Below, piece after piece: positions 1 to 7,324 of a stretch of DNA of 56,495 nt (within the stretch, counting starts at the first letter, position 1; the number at the start of each line of letters is the position of its first letter). Made by a program: the position numbers and the translations under genes. This stretch comes from an uncultured Collinsella sp. GTDB taxonomy: Bacteria; Actinomycetota; Coriobacteriia; Coriobacteriales; Coriobacteriaceae. Under the pieces are notes generated by a model. That model did no database searches. It saw nothing but the letters and a program-made list of their open reading frames with translations, and was not told the origin of the DNA. The stretch covers positions 1 to 56,495 of the forward strand of contig CATYIV010000012.1 of NCBI GenBank assembly GCA_958407465.1, given 5' to 3'.

Positions 1-46
1 CTGGTGCCCCCGGGCGGATTCGAACCGTCGACACCCGCTTTAGGAG
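1..46 (-). repeat. Left attachment site (attL), partial tRNA-Arg copy
   Basis: All 46 bases match 12285-12330. In the minus-strand sense this is the 3' part of tRNA-Arg: end of the anticodon loop, anticodon 3' stem, variable loop, T arm, acceptor 3' strand and CCA. The D arm and 5' acceptor strand are missing, so it cannot be a functional tRNA. Identity stops at base 47. Confidence 0.88.
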
Positions 47-146
47 GTCTTGTATTTCTATTTGAGCTGGTGTTTTATAATTTTATACAACTTCATATAA
101 CCGCATGTAAAACGGCATGTTTCAAGAATCGCGAGATATAGGCTTC

Positions 147-173
147 AAAAACTTTCTACCCTAATTCTACCCA
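147..173 (+). repeat. Left arm-type repeat, candidate integrase site
   Basis: A 27-nt AT-rich segment matches 12187-12213 at 26 of 27 positions, in the same orientation. Each copy holds two TTCTACCC octamers 10 nt apart. An inverted TCTACCCAA-like copy follows at 184-193. Placement about 100 bp inside the att core suits arm-type binding sites of a tyrosine integrase. The role is inferred. Confidence 0.55.
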
Positions 174-196
174 GATACTCTTGCTTGGGTAGATTT

Positions 197-250
197 TTGG
201 GATTAGGCTAGGGGCAAGCCTTTAAGGGCTTGCCCCTAGCCTAATCCCAA
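197..250. promoter_or_regulatory. 24-bp perfect hairpin before the integrase
   Basis: Bases 197-220 are the exact reverse complement of 227-250, with a 6-nt loop. No T-run follows on either strand, so a terminator is unlikely. The right arm ends in the AA of the weak AAGGA ribosome site, 9 nt before the integrase ATG at 262. The RNA hairpin could limit integrase translation, or the DNA palindrome could bind a protein. Confidence 0.5.
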
Positions 251-261
251 GGAATCCCACC

Positions 262-1533
262 ATGAGCACCAAACCACGAGTCGTCGGAAACGGCAGCGTA
301 TATCAAGTTAAAGAGGGGGTGTTCCAATACCGCTTCAACCTCGGCAAGGACCCCAAGACTGGCAAATACGCCTACTCATCCAAGAGAACACTGCACTGCG
401 AAGGTGTGAGTAAACGCACACAACAGGCAATGCTCCGCAAAGCCTTGGAAGAATACAAGGAGGAGTTGAACTCCGGTGTCGTCCGTGACAACGGAAACCT
501 CACCGTCGCAAAGTACGCCGAGAACTTCCACAGCCTAAGGGAAGAGGGCTTCAAGAAGTCACCGCTCGCCTATGCCCGTGAGGGCAACTATATTAGCCAC
601 ATTCAAGAAATGTTCGGCCATATTCGACTTACTGACCTCCACCCTGACGATATACGGCACATCTACGCAAACGCCCGCAAAAAGGGAATGTCCGAAGCCG
701 AGCTACACGGGACACATGTCAAACTGCGACAGATTCTCCAAGACGCCGTAGACAACGAGCTCATCCTTCGTAACCCATGCACGCCAATCAAGCTTCCCAA
801 ACCAACTTACAGGGAAAGAACTCCGCTTACGGCAGACGAGGCTTCACGATTTCTGTCTTGCCTCATGGATGAACCACTGTCGGCCAAGGCAACGGGCACC
901 ATGCTCTTGCTCCAATGTGGTCTCCGACGCGGCGAAATGCTCGGCTTGACTTGGGGCGACATCGATCTTGGGCAGCACACGTTGAGCGTGTCGAAGCAGT
1001 TCACCAATGACAAGACTCTCCGACCGCCAAAATCGAAGATGAGCCGACGCACCATAGCAATCAACGACTCCCTGGCCTGCTATCTCAGCAAATGGAAGCT
1101 GGAACAGCGGGCGCAGCTCAACCGATACACTCTCGATCAGGACGACAAGACGCCTATCGTTAACGGCATAAAGGTCGTCACGATCGAGGATGACATATAC
1201 GCCACAGTCGTCAACGTAGACGGCCACAACTTCGACCGATGGTTCCGCGACTTCTGCGTCGATAACGGCTTTGGGAGCTACAACAATATCACCAGAAGAT
1301 TCCAGCGAAACGGCAAAGAGCACGTGAGGGGCACGGGATACAGTGGGCTCGTCCCCCACGCCCTGCGGCACACGCAAGCGACGCTCCTAATCGGAGAAGG
1401 CGCAGACGTGAAGACTGTCCAGGCAAGACTTGGACACGCATCTCCAAGTACGACGCTCTCCATCTACTCCCACGCCATCGAGGCAAACGACCGCAAGGCT
1501 GCAGAAACGTTTGGCGAGCTCATCTCAAAATAA
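262..1533 (+). CDS. Tyrosine recombinase / integrase
   Basis: Site-specific recombinase that would integrate and excise the element at tRNA-Arg. The 423-residue length is typical of Tn916/phage-type integrases: an N-terminal AP2-like arm-binding domain (about 10-60), a SAM-like core-binding domain (about 80-170) and a C-terminal catalytic domain. Catalytic residues are visible: R222 in GLRRGE, H366 and R369 in HALRH, H392 in LGH, and nucleophile Y402 in SIYSH. The ATG at 262 follows a weak AAGGA site and a strong hairpin. It sits next to attL and reads inward. No separate xis is certain; the small HTH protein at 2458 is a candidate. Confidence 0.95.
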   Translation: MSTKPRVVGNGSVYQVKEGVFQYRFNLGKDPKTGKYAYSSKRTLHCEGVSKRTQQAMLRKALEEYKEELNSGVVRDNGNLTVAKYAENFHSLREEGFKKSPLAYAREGNYISHIQEMFGHIRLTDLHPDDIRHIYANARKKGMSEAELHGTHVKLRQILQDAVDNELILRNPCTPIKLPKPTYRERTPLTADEASRFLSCLMDEPLSAKATGTMLLLQCGLRRGEMLGLTWGDIDLGQHTLSVSKQFTNDKTLRPPKSKMSRRTIAINDSLACYLSKWKLEQRAQLNRYTLDQDDKTPIVNGIKVVTIEDDIYATVVNVDGHNFDRWFRDFCVDNGFGSYNNITRRFQRNGKEHVRGTGYSGLVPHALRHTQATLLIGEGADVKTVQARLGHASPSTTLSIYSHAIEANDRKAAETFGELISK

Positions 1534-1546
1534 TAGAAAACTAAAA

Positions 1547-1591
1547 ATAAGTACAGACTGTAACCTTGATAGGGTTACAGTCTGTACTTAT
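1547..1591. promoter_or_regulatory. 19-bp perfect palindrome between integrase and next gene
   Basis: Bases 1547-1565 and 1573-1591 are perfect inverted repeats with a 7-nt loop. The palindrome lies 14 bp after the integrase stop and 30 bp before the next ATG. There is no run of T on the plus strand. It could end integrase transcription weakly, or be an operator for the downstream gene, whose product has a DNA-binding-like N-terminus. Confidence 0.5.
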
Positions 1592-1620
1592 AATTAGGTT
1601 ACGGAAAGGAGGTGAACTCT

Positions 1621-2361
1621 ATGTCTATTTTCAACAAGGAGAAAACTCGCACCAAGCGCAGCGTTGACCTGTCGTCTAGGACCGATATCGCCATCGATTC
1701 CTTCCGCTCCCTCGCAGAAAAGCACGGGGCCTCTCTGTCACGCGGAGCAGCCATCGACGCAGTTCTCGGCGTCATTCTAGGGCTGAGCCCATCACAGGCT
1801 TATCGACTACTCGCCACAGCTCGAGAAGGTCTTAAGAATGATCAAGACCTTCTCGATGCCATAAGCCGCGAGGATGTACTGTCTCGTCGAGATGCTAACG
1901 ATACCGTCAACGCTTGGAAGCAAGCTTGCGAGCTCTTCGGCATCTTGGCCGATGGATACCATGAGCCAAAGCCCATGCGCTCCATCCAGATGCATGGGCG
2001 TCGGATTCTGGTGCCTGATGCATCCGATTGGATTAGCGTCAACGAGGACAACGCTGCCGAAAGCACCGTCGCAACAATCGTCGAGGTGAGAAACGGCGAG
2101 CGCTTCGATGTTCCGCACTTCATCTACTTTGACAACGGTGAGTCTTCCACACAGGCCATCGACAAGGCCGTTCTATCGACTTACCCGCGCTACGCGGAAG
2201 TGCTCAAGGCCAAGGTTGAGCCCGTTAGGGATGCAAACGGAACCTATCTCAACCTCGATGAGCTAAAGAGCGCACCCTGGCCGGGCTATTTTCGGGCACA
2301 GCCAAATGACCCGGAATCTGGCAACCCCTACGGCATCATGCTCATACTCGACGAACATTGA
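1621..2361 (+). CDS. Hypothetical element protein, RHH-like N-terminus
   Basis: 246 residues, family not recognised. I chose ATG 1621 because a strong AAGGAGGT lies at 1605-1612 with 8 nt spacing; an in-frame GTG at 1612 overlaps that ribosome site and is unlikely. Residues about 10-60 are basic, predicted helical and resemble the ribbon-helix-helix type region of mobilization accessory proteins. The rest is a mixed alpha/beta region with no motif I know. Position between the integrase and the replication/transfer genes suggests a regulator or an element-maintenance protein. Its palindromic leader (1547-1591) would suit self-repression. Function is open. Confidence 0.7.
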   Translation: MSIFNKEKTRTKRSVDLSSRTDIAIDSFRSLAEKHGASLSRGAAIDAVLGVILGLSPSQAYRLLATAREGLKNDQDLLDAISREDVLSRRDANDTVNAWKQACELFGILADGYHEPKPMRSIQMHGRRILVPDASDWISVNEDNAAESTVATIVEVRNGERFDVPHFIYFDNGESSTQAIDKAVLSTYPRYAEVLKAKVEPVRDANGTYLNLDELKSAPWPGYFRAQPNDPESGNPYGIMLILDEH

Positions 2362-2457
2362 CGGCTCATAGCCGCCTCTTAACATAGGCGCCCGACCTCC
2401 CCCTCGATGCTTGCCGGCTTTCAGGGGAGGACGAGCTAACCCGAAAGGAATATTACC
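2362..2457. promoter_or_regulatory. Leader with inverted repeat before the transfer genes
   Basis: This 96-bp gap holds a CTCCCCCT / AGGGGAG inverted pair around 2397-2431 and an AAAGGAA ribosome site before the ATG at 2458. The hairpin could be an attenuator or a weak terminator. No T-run is evident. Confidence 0.3.
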
Positions 2458-2703
2458 ATGGACAACGCTGTTGTTCACGAAGCGGGTATCACTCCCGCTT
2501 CACCTCGCATTGTCTTAGGACGCGAGCGTCTGCTCGGCGTCACCGAGATTCGTGAGCTGACCGGGCTTGGGGAGGTTGCCGCCGCATCGCTCATGAAAGA
2601 GAGCGGTCGCTGCCTCAAGCTTCATAGCCGCCTCTTCGTCATCGAGTCCAGCTTTTTTGAGTACCTTCACGAGTTGGAGGTGTCGGATCCGTGCAGCCTG
2701 TAG
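2458..2703 (+). CDS. Small helix-turn-helix protein, excisionase-like
   Basis: 81 residues. Residues about 25-75 fit a winged-helix/MerR-like DNA-binding fold: GVTEIRELTGLG starts the helix-turn-helix and RLFVIESSFFEYLHELE resembles the wing and last helix of excisionase-type proteins. An AAAGGAA site precedes the ATG. The 3' end overlaps the next gene by 13 bp, so the two are translationally coupled. It could be the excisionase (recombination directionality factor) or a repressor of the transfer operon. Confidence 0.65.
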   Translation: MDNAVVHEAGITPASPRIVLGRERLLGVTEIRELTGLGEVAAASLMKESGRCLKLHSRLFVIESSFFEYLHELEVSDPCSL

Positions 2704-3575
2704 CCAATAGCTCATTCAACGTCGAAGCCGATCAGCTCAAGACCTATATCGAGGAAATGAACGGGCGTAAGCCCATGGCTCACATACGCAGCCTCCCCTC
2801 TCTCGACAAGCTCATCGGAGGCGTCGTACCCGGAATCCTGACCATAGTCGGAGCGGCACCCGCTGCCGGCAAGACGACGCTCCTCAAGACCATCTCCGAC
2901 GACCTCGCATCCCAAGGCGTGCCCACCGTCTTCTATTCCGCGGAACTCCCCGCGTATCGCATCGCCCAGAAGGGCATCACGCGCCTCGGCAACGGAGACT
3001 TCAGCCTTTCCGAGGCGACCGGGACCATCCCCGAGAAGAGGGAGGCATTTGAGCACGCCTGCGCCATCTACGCCGAGACCGTAGCACCTAACTCGTGCAT
3101 CATGGACAGCCAAACGTCCATGGAAGATCTCGGGCGTTGCATCGGTGATTGCATTCACGAACGTGGGCAGCGCCCTGCCGTTTTTGTGGATTACCTTCAA
3201 CTCATTGCAGCAACCAATTTCAATGTTCGCGCGGAAGAACGCGTTGTCATCACCGCTTGCGTCCAAGCCCTGGGCAACATTGCCCGGACGTATGACGTCC
3301 CCGTTTTCCTGATAAGCAGCGTCGCGCGCGATAAGTACAACGATGCGAACACCGAGCTCAACGTCTTCGCTGGCTCGCAGGGTATCGACTACGGCTCCGA
3401 CAACGCTCTCTTCCTGCAGGTCGACGGCAGGGACAAGAAGGAGCGGAGTTACAACTCAGAGCTAGATGTTCGTCCCCTGCTCGTTCGCGTCCTTAAGGCA
3501 CGCTATGGCACGCTTGGGAGCGCCAAGCTCACCTTCGACGCGCCCCATGCCACCTTCTATGACCAGGAGGGCTAG
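2691..3575 (+). CDS. DnaB/RepA-like RecA-fold ATPase
   Basis: 294-residue hexameric-helicase-type ATPase. Walker A is GAAPAAGKTT (about residues 58-67). Walker B is PAVFVDYLQLI, the DYLQL form typical of DnaB C-terminal domains. A Gln/Ser sensor region (FLISSVARDKYND) and an Arg-finger-like segment follow. There is no DnaG-binding N-terminal domain, so it matches short RepA- or DnaB-C-like helicases of plasmids and IMEs. It may unwind the element after excision or support rolling-circle copying. GTG 2691 is preferred because GGAGG lies 10 nt upstream, inside the previous gene. It is 3 bp from the mobilization gene. Confidence 0.8.
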   Translation: MQPVANSSFNVEADQLKTYIEEMNGRKPMAHIRSLPSLDKLIGGVVPGILTIVGAAPAAGKTTLLKTISDDLASQGVPTVFYSAELPAYRIAQKGITRLGNGDFSLSEATGTIPEKREAFEHACAIYAETVAPNSCIMDSQTSMEDLGRCIGDCIHERGQRPAVFVDYLQLIAATNFNVRAEERVVITACVQALGNIARTYDVPVFLISSVARDKYNDANTELNVFAGSQGIDYGSDNALFLQVDGRDKKERSYNSELDVRPLLVRVLKARYGTLGSAKLTFDAPHATFYDQEG

Positions 3576-3578
3576 ACC

Positions 3579-3929
3579 ATGCGCGACAACAGCAAGACCG
3601 CGCATATCAACGTCCGCATGGCCGAGGAGGAGCGTGCCGTCATCATGGCGCGCTCCTCCTCTTTTGACATGGCCCCATCGACGTTCATGCGCGAAGCTGC
3701 CCTCCGCATCGGGCAGAAGCCCGTCAAGGTCGCCGACGAGGCGACCTTGCGGCAAATCCTCCACCAGATGAAGAAGCAGGGCGGAAACCTCAACCAGGCC
3801 GTCCATGCCGCAAACGTCTATGGCGTGGATGCGCAGACGGCCCGACAGCTCACGGAGGCCGTCCGACTGGTGTCGAGCACGGCCTCGCAGCTTTCAAACC
3901 TCATCTCCAAGAATCGAGAACTATCATGA
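3579..3929 (+). CDS. MobC-like relaxosome accessory protein
   Basis: 116 residues, the usual size for MobC-family proteins. The N-terminus (HINVRMAEEERAVIMARS) is a ribbon-helix-helix DNA-binding strand and helix. The segment KKQGGNLNQAVHAANVYG matches the GNNLNQ-type signature of plasmid mobilization relaxosome proteins. The family binds oriT and helps the relaxase nick it. It overlaps the coupling-protein gene by 4 bp (ATGA). Confidence 0.85.
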   Translation: MRDNSKTAHINVRMAEEERAVIMARSSSFDMAPSTFMREAALRIGQKPVKVADEATLRQILHQMKKQGGNLNQAVHAANVYGVDAQTARQLTEAVRLVSSTASQLSNLISKNRELS

Positions 3930-5842
3930 AAACCAAGATGCTCACAGCGCTCCTATCATCCCTTTTCCTAGCGATCCTCGCATGCCCCGTACTCGCCGCC
4001 CCCATCGACATGCTCGTCGCCGGGTACGGACTCGACGCATCGGCAATTCCCACAACGTTCGACGCGGAGACCGTCCTCGGCTGGTGGCTCTCGGACGGGT
4101 TCGTCACCCATCCCCTCGGGGCCTTGTTCGTCTTCCTCCTTGCACTCTGCACCTGCGCCCTCATCGCCTACTCAAGCGCCCTCAAATCACGAGCCGAGGA
4201 CGGCGGCGTGCTCGGCGACGCCCACGTCAAGACGGGTCGCGAGGTCGTGAAGGGCTCCATGAACTGGGACGGCTCGACGAACCCCTCGTCGCGCGGGTTC
4301 GTCTACGGTTTCACCAAATATCGCGGTAAGCCCTGCTATTTCTACGAGCCGAAGAAGATGATTTTCGTATCAGGGGCCACTGGGTCAGGTAAATCACGCT
4401 TCCTCTACCTCCCCTCAATCGACCTGCTCAGCTACGGCGACGCCTCCAACGGCTCCGAGCCCGCGACCCTCGTCGTCTCAGACGTGAAGAACGAGCTCAT
4501 AGAGCTCACGGGCGACGAGCTTGCCCGTCGTGGCTACCGCGTCCTCCTGCTCGATACGCAGCACCCCTATCGCGGCCAGAGGTTCAACCCGCTCAAGCAG
4601 GTTCTCGACCTCCATGCCGAGGGGCGCGACCAGGAGGCCGAGCAGGCGGCGGACGCCATCGCGGAGCTCGTGGTGCAGGATGACGAGAAGGGCAAGGGTT
4701 CGCACTGGACGGCATCGGCCAGGGGTCTGCTCTCGGCCCTGGTCCTGCTGGTCTCCATGTCTGACGAGTGTCCCGAGGGATCGAGGCACCTCGCGACCGT
4801 CTGCGAGGTCTTGGACCGTGGCACCGAGGCCGAGGGCGACGACCCGGCCGAGCCTCTGAAGGCCGTCTTCCGCTCCCTGCCGAGCGGTCACCCCGCCAAG
4901 GGCAGGGCGTCGCAGTTCGTCTCCTCGGGCGGCAACGAGCTCAGGAGCATCCTCTCGACGCTCAAGGTGGCACTCCGCCCGTTCTCGTCCGCGCCGGTCG
5001 CATGGATGACCTCTGGCTCCGACATCGACCCGCGAACGGTGCTCACGGAGAAGAGTGCCGTCTTCCTCCACGTGCTCGACGAGGGCTCCCCCTACAACTG
5101 CATCGCGGCGATATTCCTCTCGCAGCTCTGGGCTTCGGTCCAGGCGGTCGCGGACGTGAACGGCGGCAGGCTCCCCCGCCCCGTGCAGATACTCGGCGAC
5201 GAGTGGGGCAACCTCCCCCGCGTCGAGTGCCTGCCCGCCCTCCTCAGTCTGGGGCGAAGCTACGGCACGTTCTGGGTCGGCGCGACACAAGACGTATCCC
5301 AGCTCAATAAGTATGGCGAGAGAGACGGCCGCAGGAAAATCCTCGCGAACTGCGGTGTGAAGGTCGCCATGAAGCTCGCAGAGGAGGAGGACCGCCGGTA
5401 CTTCACCGAGCTCATCGGCAAGACCACGCGCCACACGCAGGGCACGAGCAGCGGCAGGGCCGCGTCGGGCACGTCCTCCTCGACGTCCTACAGCGAGAGC
5501 GCCGACGACGTGATACACCCCTGGGAGTGGCGCGACATGGCCCCGGACCGGGACGGGATCATCGTCGTGAAGCACGCGGACAACGGTATGCCCGCATGTC
5601 GAGCCGGCGTCTTCCGCTCCCCCGTCACCGACTGCACCAACACGCCCACAAGGGAGCACTTCGACCTCGGGACCCCCGAGCACGAGGCGGAGAACCGTCG
5701 CGCCTACCAGCGCCGCCTCGACGAGTCAGCTGCTGGGAAGATGCGCGAGGAGGCCTCGACCTGGTGCCCAAAGTGGCCCGAGCCGGAGAAGAAGAACGGG
5801 AGCAAGCCGGGCGGCAAATTCAGCGGGCTCTCGCTCGACTAG
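3926..5842 (+). CDS. VirD4/TraG-type type IV coupling protein
   Basis: 638 residues. This membrane ATPase links the relaxosome to a type IV secretion channel. An N-terminal signal/transmembrane helix (about 5-25) and a second helix (about 65-83) precede the cytoplasmic domain. Walker A is GATGSGKS (150-157). The KNELIELT segment and a Walker B-like QILGDEWGNLPR are typical of TraG/TraD/VirD4. A Ser/Thr-rich stretch near the C-terminus is a likely linker. It overlaps the MobC-like gene and is followed 10 bp later by the relaxase gene, giving one transfer operon. An IME carrying its own coupling protein but no VirB4 suggests it uses a foreign mating pore. Confidence 0.93.
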   Translation: MKTKMLTALLSSLFLAILACPVLAAPIDMLVAGYGLDASAIPTTFDAETVLGWWLSDGFVTHPLGALFVFLLALCTCALIAYSSALKSRAEDGGVLGDAHVKTGREVVKGSMNWDGSTNPSSRGFVYGFTKYRGKPCYFYEPKKMIFVSGATGSGKSRFLYLPSIDLLSYGDASNGSEPATLVVSDVKNELIELTGDELARRGYRVLLLDTQHPYRGQRFNPLKQVLDLHAEGRDQEAEQAADAIAELVVQDDEKGKGSHWTASARGLLSALVLLVSMSDECPEGSRHLATVCEVLDRGTEAEGDDPAEPLKAVFRSLPSGHPAKGRASQFVSSGGNELRSILSTLKVALRPFSSAPVAWMTSGSDIDPRTVLTEKSAVFLHVLDEGSPYNCIAAIFLSQLWASVQAVADVNGGRLPRPVQILGDEWGNLPRVECLPALLSLGRSYGTFWVGATQDVSQLNKYGERDGRRKILANCGVKVAMKLAEEEDRRYFTELIGKTTRHTQGTSSGRAASGTSSSTSYSESADDVIHPWEWRDMAPDRDGIIVVKHADNGMPACRAGVFRSPVTDCTNTPTREHFDLGTPEHEAENRRAYQRRLDESAAGKMREEASTWCPKWPEPEKKNGSKPGGKFSGLSLD

Positions 5843-5852
5843 GGAGGCGACC

Positions 5853-6791
5853 ATGACGGCGATAAAGCAGACGAGCGTCTGCAGCGAGAAGCACCTCGCG
5901 AGACTCAGGGATTACCTCTCCTGGGACCGCGACAAGGCGCTCGCCCACGGCACGCAGAACATCATCGACGATGACCGCTGGTTTCAGGAGATGGCAGACA
6001 CGAGGGCGGCCATGGGTCACGACAGGCCCGGCAAGGCCGGTGCCAAGTGTACCTACATGCAGCACCAGATACTCGGGTTCCTCCCAGACGAGTGCGACCT
6101 CAACGGCGGGAAGATGACGCCGGAGCTGTGCATGCGCTATGCGAGGGAGTACGTGGCCGAGCGCTACCCCAACCAGGAAGTCGTGATGGTGCTGCACCGC
6201 GAGCGCTGCCGCGCGGACGCCACCGACCGCTACGCCGTGCACCTCGGCATCAACCGCAGTGATCTGGAAACCGGCCGAAGGCTCGACGAGGGCCCCGCCC
6301 GAAAGGCGGCGGCATCACGCGTGAAGACCGTCCGTACCCTGGACGAAAGGTACGGCCTCAGGCAGCTTGAGCGCGGCAAGGCCAACTCGCGCGTCCACGC
6401 GAGGCAACCCGGCAGGGCCGAGCTCGACATGGCCCGAAAGGGGCAGGCCGAGCGCTCGGAGAACGCCCGCGTCCGCGTCGCGGTCGCCCGCAGGATCGAG
6501 GAGGTCGGGCGCATGCGCGACTGCCCCGACCGGATGGGCGAGCTTGAGCGGCGGCTCAGGCGGGACGGCATCGAGGTCACCAAGTCCAAGGGCGGGAGCC
6601 TCCAGTACCGCTTCCCCTCGAAGTCTCTCGGGGGCATGAGGAAGGTCAACGGCGGAAGGCTCGGTTTCGCCGTCGACCGCTCGACTGGCATCGCCGTCCG
6701 CTTCACGCTGCGCGGGATAGCGACGGCGATGCGGGCGTTCTGGGAGCTTGAACGCAGGGCGCTGGAGAACCAGAACGGCCGAGACGACTGA
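5853..6791 (+). CDS. Small MobA/VirD2-like relaxase
   Basis: 312 residues. The relaxase would nick oriT and pilot the single strand. The middle holds a degenerate form of the relaxase metal motif: HRERCRADATDRYAVHLGIN, comparable with the HxDxx...HxHxxxN signature of MOBP/MOBQ relaxases, with VHLGIN in place of the usual histidine pair. The likely catalytic tyrosine is in RDYLSW near residue 20. The C-terminal half is basic, consistent with DNA binding. It is shorter than most relaxases. A GGAG-type site precedes the ATG 10 bp after the coupling-protein gene. Family assignment is fair; the exact MOB class is uncertain. Confidence 0.75.
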   Translation: MTAIKQTSVCSEKHLARLRDYLSWDRDKALAHGTQNIIDDDRWFQEMADTRAAMGHDRPGKAGAKCTYMQHQILGFLPDECDLNGGKMTPELCMRYAREYVAERYPNQEVVMVLHRERCRADATDRYAVHLGINRSDLETGRRLDEGPARKAAASRVKTVRTLDERYGLRQLERGKANSRVHARQPGRAELDMARKGQAERSENARVRVAVARRIEEVGRMRDCPDRMGELERRLRRDGIEVTKSKGGSLQYRFPSKSLGGMRKVNGGRLGFAVDRSTGIAVRFTLRGIATAMRAFWELERRALENQNGRDD

Positions 6792-6797
6792 GCATTT

Positions 6798-6835
6798 GGG
6801 CCGGGACGCAACAGGCGTCCCGGCCCCTTCTTTTG
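6798..6835 (+). terminator. Terminator of the transfer operon
   Basis: An 11-bp perfect GC-rich stem (6798-6808 with 6816-6826), a 7-nt loop and a T-rich tail, 7 bp after the relaxase stop. This is a classical rho-independent terminator. Confidence 0.88.
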
Positions 6836-6839
6836 CCCT

Positions 6840-7324
6840 TCGGTGAGAGCGACCTCGGAGCGGTTCGCCGTCCCGCCGCAGGCGGGCAAGATGATTCCGT
6901 GCAACGGAATCCATATCTTGCCTGCACGGAGCGAGCCGGTTGCCCAAGGCAACGCGAGCCCGGGCAGGTGAGCGCCGGTTGAGCCGACGCCGAGGAGACG
7001 CGGCCCTGGGGAGCGTCGCACGACGGCGCTCGGCGACCCGGCGCGAGAGGCCCAGCCCGGCGGCCACGGCGGAGCGATGGCGACTTCTGGAAGCCATCGA
7101 GCGCAGCCGTTCGGTGGGCTGGGCCGGCGTGAGCGGAGGCGGACGAAACGCGACCCTGGGGAGCGTTGCCAGGGAGCCGCAGCGAGAGCGACGCCGTGCG
7201 TCGCGGGGGTCCCGCCCATAAGCGGGACCCATCGGCCGCAAGGCCGATTGCCACGCCTCGGCCCTCTCGACCTGCGCGTCGGGGAGGAGTCGGCAGTAAC
7301 CTCTCCCCGATCCACAACGGAGAC
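6840..7324. other. 485-bp structured non-coding region, candidate oriT or RNA
   Basis: No convincing gene lies here; open frames exist on both strands only because GC is very high. Many short hairpins are packed together: 6872-6886, 6893-6911 nested in 6885-6921, 6939-6953, 7075-7099 nested inside a CCCAGCCC / GGGCTGGG pair (about 7051-7123), 7207-7230 (9-bp stem) and 7231-7248 (7-bp stem with GCAA loop). CCCTGGGGAGCGT occurs at about 7005 and 7154, and GAGCG recurs about nine times. Position beside the relaxase suggests an oriT; the density of small loops also suits a structured RNA. Confidence 0.55.

Noticed and set aside
1..46. Functional tRNA gene at the left edge
   Set aside because: Only the 3' part is present; the D arm and 5' acceptor strand are missing within the sequence read.
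197..250. Rho-independent terminator before the integrase
   Set aside because: The stem is strong but no T-run follows on either strand.
6230..7315. Several Arg/Pro-rich open frames over the 3' relaxase end and structured region
   Set aside because: Translations are low complexity and lack ribosome sites. The region is better explained by hairpins.
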